From: JACDAN01 sp963801855
Lineage (GTDB): Bacteria > Actinomycetota > Thermoleophilia > Gaiellales > Gaiellaceae
NCBI GenBank assembly: GCA_963801855.1
Contig: CAWDGK010000001.1
Span: forward strand, 259,075 to 323,074
Length of the DNA stretch: 64,000 nucleotides
Direction of reading: 5' to 3'
Shown here: positions 60,818 through 64,000 of the stretch, in pieces
Numbering within the stretch: position 1 is the first letter of the stretch
Layout of the letters: every line of letters begins with the position of its first letter
Notes under the pieces: generated by a model
What the model saw: only the letters and a program-made list of their open reading frames with translations
What the model was told of the DNA's origin: nothing
Database searches by the model: none
Translations under genes and position numbers: made by a program

Positions 60818-61699
60818 CTAGGCGCGGCGGCCGAGAGCCTCGCGCGCCCGGACCGGGAGTCGGCGAAGCGCCTGCTGGCGGCGCAGGAACGCGCGGGCCA
60901 GATCGTCCTCACAACGAGGCTCACGGCGGAGGGCGGCCATGGTGTAGCCGCCGACCAGGGCGAGTGCGGCGAGCTCCTTCCGCGCCTTGAAAACGCTTCG
61001 CAGGACGAGGTAGGTCGGGCGGTAGCCCGTGTAGTGGGCTGCGCGGCCGACCTCGAACAGGCGCCTCCAGCGGCTTTGGTCGCGGCGTCCGAGCGCACGG
61101 TGGTGGCGGAACTCCAGATCCGGGAAGCTCTGTGTTCTCCAGCCTCGGGCGGCCGCCTTGAGCTCGTCGATCCCGTCCCAGCCCGGGCGGTCCTCCAGCG
61201 GCAGAACGTCCTCGAGGCACTCCCGTCGGTAGGCGCGCGAGGCACCGCGAACGCGATCGCCGGTCACGTGCCGTGGAATCCACTCCCCGTTCTCCAGCTC
61301 GTAGCAGGTTCCGCCGGCGATGCCCAGTCGGGGCTCCGCGGCGAATCGGCGCAGGAGCCGCTCGAAGAAGTCGGCGTCGAACGAGGTGTCGGCGTCCACC
61401 TTGACCACCACATCCGCGTCGGTGGGGAGCCTCGCGAGGCCGGCCGCGAACGCTCGGGCGACGGGGCCGCCCCGGGTCGCGACCCGCTCGCCGGCGACCT
61501 CGGTCGCGCTGATCCAGGTCTGCCGCTCCGCCAGCTCTCGCGCCACCTCGATGGTGTCGTCGGTCGAGCCGTTGTCGACGATCAGCCAATGTGACGCCCG
61601 CAGAGTCTGATCCGCCATCGATGCGGCAAGGCGGCGAAGGTTCTCCGCTTCGTTCCTTGCGGGCGTGACGACGGCGTACGTGAGCGGTTCCGGGGTCAT
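60818..61699 (-). CDS. Family 2 glycosyltransferase
   Basis: A 293-residue GT-A enzyme: YAVVTPARNEAENLRRLAAS, WLIVDNGSTDDTIEVARELA, VVVKVDADTSFDADFFERLL (DxD site) and the acceptor-side GASRAYRRECLEDVLPLED with GWDGIDELKA (ED-like catalytic base). No membrane span. The C-terminus is basic and helical. It is convergent with the O-antigen ligase gene, with a 13-base gap. Confidence 0.88.
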   Translation of the reverse strand: MTPEPLTYAVVTPARNEAENLRRLAASMADQTLRASHWLIVDNGSTDDTIEVARELAERQTWISATEVAGERVATRGGPVARAFAAGLARLPTDADVVVKVDADTSFDADFFERLLRRFAAEPRLGIAGGTCYELENGEWIPRHVTGDRVRGASRAYRRECLEDVLPLEDRPGWDGIDELKAAARGWRTQSFPDLEFRHHRALGRRDQSRWRRLFEVGRAAHYTGYRPTYLVLRSVFKARKELAALALVGGYTMAALRREPRCEDDLARAFLRRQQALRRLPVRAREALGRRA

Positions 61700-61770
61700 G
61701 GAGCTCCCCTGAGGCTAGTCCCCGAGCTCGGCGGCGGCGACGGCCGTTCGAACAGTCCCGCGCGCCGCAC

Positions 61771-62816
61771 CTAGCCGTTCGGCGAGGCGGCGCCGGCCGC
61801 GGCCACGACGCGCTCGGCGATCTCGTCCGCCAGGCCGGTATTCGAGTGGAGAGGCCGCAGTGGCCCGCTTTTCTCGATCGCGATCCGCTCGAGATCCTCG
61901 GGGCTCTCGAGCAGTTCCAGGCGGCCCAGGCGCGAGAGGTGGCGGTCGACCGAGCCGACCTCGCCCTGGAACGTGCTGTACGCGGGCACGCCGAGGAATG
62001 CCGCCTCCCGGAGCATCGTCCCGCCGGAGGAGACGACGATGTCGACGGCCTTGAGGAGCGAGACGAACGGCACGGGCTCGTCGAGCACGTGGGGAGCGTT
62101 TCGCCAGGGGAAGCGGTTCAGGTACTCGACCTGTCTCGGATATCGCGGGGAGAAGACGACGATCGCGCGCTCCTCGCGGGCGAGCCGGCCGAGGAGCGTC
62201 GATCGTCATCCGGCCCGACTCCTCGCGGTAGTAGTGGCTCTCCTCGGCTGCCGGACGGACGAGGACGCGAACGAGCCCCTCCTGGGCGAGCGGCAACGGG
62301 TGCGCCGGCTGAGCGTCCAGGTCGATGCCGGCGAACGAGAGGTCTTCCTTGAGCCCGCGGAACGGGCTGAGGTTCTCCGGGCGGATGCCCTTCTCGGTGA
62401 ACGCCGCGGCCCCGATGACCTCCGGGTGCAGGATCCGCGAGCGCGTGAGCCGCTGAACCGACAGGGAGACGTGCTCGTAGTCGATGAGCGCGAACGACGG
62501 CCGCCGGAGGACGCTGCACGCAACGGCGGCTGCCCGGCTCGCGCTCACCGATGCCGCCGGGCGACCCGTCCGGCGGAGGTATCGGAGGAGCGCGCCCGTG
62601 CGGCCGGCGAGCCCGAGGACCTTCTGCGCCTTGGAGGCCCCGTAGCTGGCACCGACCGGCTCGTACGGGATCCCGGTCCGGTCGCAGCAGTGCGAACGTG
62701 TTGCCGTAGTCGCGCGCGGTGACGACGACCTGGGCGCCGAGCCGCTCGAGCGCGGGGCGGAGCGGTGCCAGGTACTGGACCTGCGGCGGATTCTCGATGT
62801 CGATCCAGATGCGCAA
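61771..62816 (-). CDS. DUF354-family GT-B-like protein (two frameshifts)
   Basis: DUF354 proteins are related to UDP-GlcNAc 2-epimerases and MurG-like transferases and occur in archaeal and bacterial glycan loci. The sequence opens RIWIDIENPPQVQYLAPLRP and shifts near 62690. It then runs through FALIDYEHVSLSVQRLTRSR, GLKEDLSFAGIDLDA and VRVLVRPAAEESHYYREESG. A second shift near 62205 leads to IVVFSPRYPRQVEYLNRFPW, VDIVVSSGGTMLREAAFLGV and YSTFQGEVGSVDRHLSRLG. TTG 62816 is the likely start; an in-frame CTG at 62831 overlaps the preceding stop. Function unproven. Confidence 0.8.
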
Positions 62817-62827
62817 GGACCGGAGGC

Positions 62828-63716
62828 TCAGGAGGCGCTGCGGGGGCGACCGAGCGCGGCGCGAAGCGCGTTCAGGTGGCCGATCCTGCGCTCGTTGCCT
62901 CCTCGCGCCACCGCTGCGTGCGTCAGTGCGTTCAGCGCGACCCCGAGCGGTCTCGAACATGGCCGGGACAGGCCCCCAGTGCTTCCGCGCATAGTCGACG
63001 CGGCTCCGGGCGAGGATGGGGAGGAGGCCGGCGCGTGGCGCGGAGGCTCCGCCGTGATGCCGGGCGGTCGCCGACGGCTCGTACCGCACGTCGTGGCCGG
63101 CTTGCCTGATCCGCCGGCAGAGATCCTTGTCCTCGCAGTAGAGGAAGAACCGCTCGTCGAATCCGCCGACGTCTTCGAGGACGGAGCGCCGCACGAGCAT
63201 GCACGCGCCCGACACCCAGTCGGGTGAGGACACGGCGTCGTAGCGGGCGGGGTCCCGAACGAGCTCGTCCGACCAAGATGCCCGTTTGAACATGCGGTGC
63301 AGGAACATCGCCCTGGCGTAGGTGGAGCGCAGCCGAGGAAACCGCCGCTGCGAGTAGGCGAGCGAGCCGTCGGCCTCGAGAATGCGGGGCCCGACGAGCC
63401 CGACGCCTCTGTCCGCCTCGAGGACGCGCACGAGGTTCCGCAGTGATTCTTCGTCGATGCGGGCATCCGGATTGAGGAAGAGGACGAACGGCGCGTTGCC
63501 CCGGCGCCACCCGGCATTGCAGCCGGCACCGAAGCCGCGGTTGTCCTCCAGGGCCTCGACGGAGATGTCGAGGTCGGAGACGGTCGCAACTGAATCGTCG
63601 GTTGAGGCGTTGTCAGTTACGTACACCTGAACTCCCTCCATCGCCGCAAGCGGCGCAACGTTTGTACGGAGGTGATCACGGCTGTTGTACGAGACCACGA
63701 CAGCGTCTACCCGCAT
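62828..63716 (-). CDS. Rhamnosyltransferase-like family 2 glycosyltransferase (one frameshift)
   Basis: WcaA/RfbF-like enzyme: VDAVVVSYNSRDHLRTNVAP, VYVTDNASTDDSVATVSDLD, FGAGCNAGWRRGNAPFVLFL and LNPDARIDEESLRNLVRVLE, then WVSGACMLVRRSVLEDVGGF and LYCEDKDLCRRIRQAGHDVR, the signature acceptor helix of this subgroup. The frame shifts near 62948 and ends with NALTHAAVARGGNERRIGHL. ATG start 63716. About 295 residues. Probably transcribed together with the DUF354 gene. Confidence 0.88.
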
Positions 63717-63798
63717 GAAAACGAGGGTAACACCGTTTTTCGCGCTCCCCCTTTCCGGTAGCCAGATTTCCGGAGGCGCCGCCGATACAGAAAACGCC

Positions 63799-64000
63799 AT
63801 GACGGGAGCCGCCCCCGTGCTTCGCCGCAGGCCGCGCATCGCGCTTGCTGCAATCCTGGCCGCCGCATTCGTCGCGGCGCTGGCTCCGGCTGCTTCCGAA
63901 GCGGCGTCCCCGGAGCTCTGGGCGATCGAGCTCACCTCACGCGAGGCGGGAATCGGCGCCGCCAAGGTCGCGCGACTTCGTGCCGCCGGGGTCAACGCGA
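63799..64000 (+). CDS. Exported protein, N-terminal part only (continues beyond window)
   Basis: ATG 63799 opens a frame that runs off the window. The first 36 residues form a signal peptide (basic RRRPR, then IALAAILAAAFVAALAPAAS, ending SEAAS). The mature part begins PELWAIELTSREAGIGAAKV and LRAAGVNA, which suggests the first strand and helix of a beta/alpha domain such as a glycoside hydrolase, but too little is visible to name. The 63717-63798 gap contains the divergent promoters. Confidence 0.6.
   Translation, partial: MTGAAPVLRRRPRIALAAILAAAFVAALAPAASEAASPELWAIELTSREAGIGAAKVARLRAAGVNA

Noticed and set aside
1..64000. CRISPR array, insertion sequences or prophage
   Set aside because: I saw no regularly spaced identical repeats, cas genes, transposase motifs or phage structural genes. 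The only tandem repeats are the 11-mers at 6183-6247.

Overview
The window is about 64 kb of GC-rich bacterial chromosome, densely packed on both strands. Most neighbouring genes overlap by 1-8 bases (ATGA, GTGA and TAGTG junctions). Gene content fits a deep-branching, mesophilic, aerobic actinobacterium, possibly of the Thermoleophilia. It includes an acyl-CoA carboxylase with biotin carboxylase and carrier fused, a SigH-like sigma factor, an NAD-type isocitrate dehydrogenase, a lactate-dehydrogenase-like malate dehydrogenase, a type-E succinate dehydrogenase, ATP-type PEP carboxykinase and a B12-dependent MerR regulator. This placement is inference from gene families; there is no rRNA in the window.

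Layout. 1-5.3 kb: the 3' end of a vanadium-haloperoxidase/PAP2 gene, then gltX-cysS-rlmB-NYN nuclease and a sigma factor. 5.3-7.1 kb: a CarH/LitR-type photoreceptor regulator divergent from a small DUF378-like gene and a secreted fasciclin protein, with an array of 11-bp repeats over the shared promoter; a tRNA-Thr follows. 7.1-18.7 kb: a transsulfuration-type PLP enzyme, acyl-CoA carboxylase beta and alpha subunits, two tandem Cys-motif paralogues, a GGDEF/HD-GYP protein, NlpC/P60, pgsA, a Suc_Fer-like protein, a JmjC-type cupin and several very small genes. 18.7-44 kb: central metabolism (sucC/sucD, mdh-icd, citrate synthase, pckA, sdhABE), interspersed with xerC/xerD, a Lon-like PDZ protease, SDR and aminotransferase genes, and the asd-lysC-recR block. 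44.7-64 kb: a surface-polysaccharide region. It holds two flippases, an O-antigen-ligase-like polymerase, a Wzz-like protein, wecB, at least six glycosyltransferase-type genes and a sugar epimerase, with two LuxR-type regulators. Embedded in it is a second succinate/malate-CoA ligase pair that resembles malate thiokinase MtkAB.

How the genes work together. The TCA genes supply nearly the whole oxidative branch plus gluconeogenic PEP formation, and the carboxylase subunits feed acyl-CoA metabolism. The glycan region reads as sugar-precursor synthesis, assembly on a lipid carrier, flipping, polymerisation and chain-length control. A six-gene operon (about 47.4-54.4 kb) with five consecutive 4-base overlaps ties the CoA-ligase pair to the glycan genes.

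Sequence quality. At least thirty genes' worth of domain continuity is broken by single-base indels, often in G/C runs. They are worst at 35.5-45.3 kb and scattered through 49-63 kb. The broken genes are otherwise intact and essential (sdhB, lysC, asd, recR), so I treat them as probable base-calling or assembly errors and annotate across the frameshifts. No CRISPR array, insertion sequence or prophage was seen.
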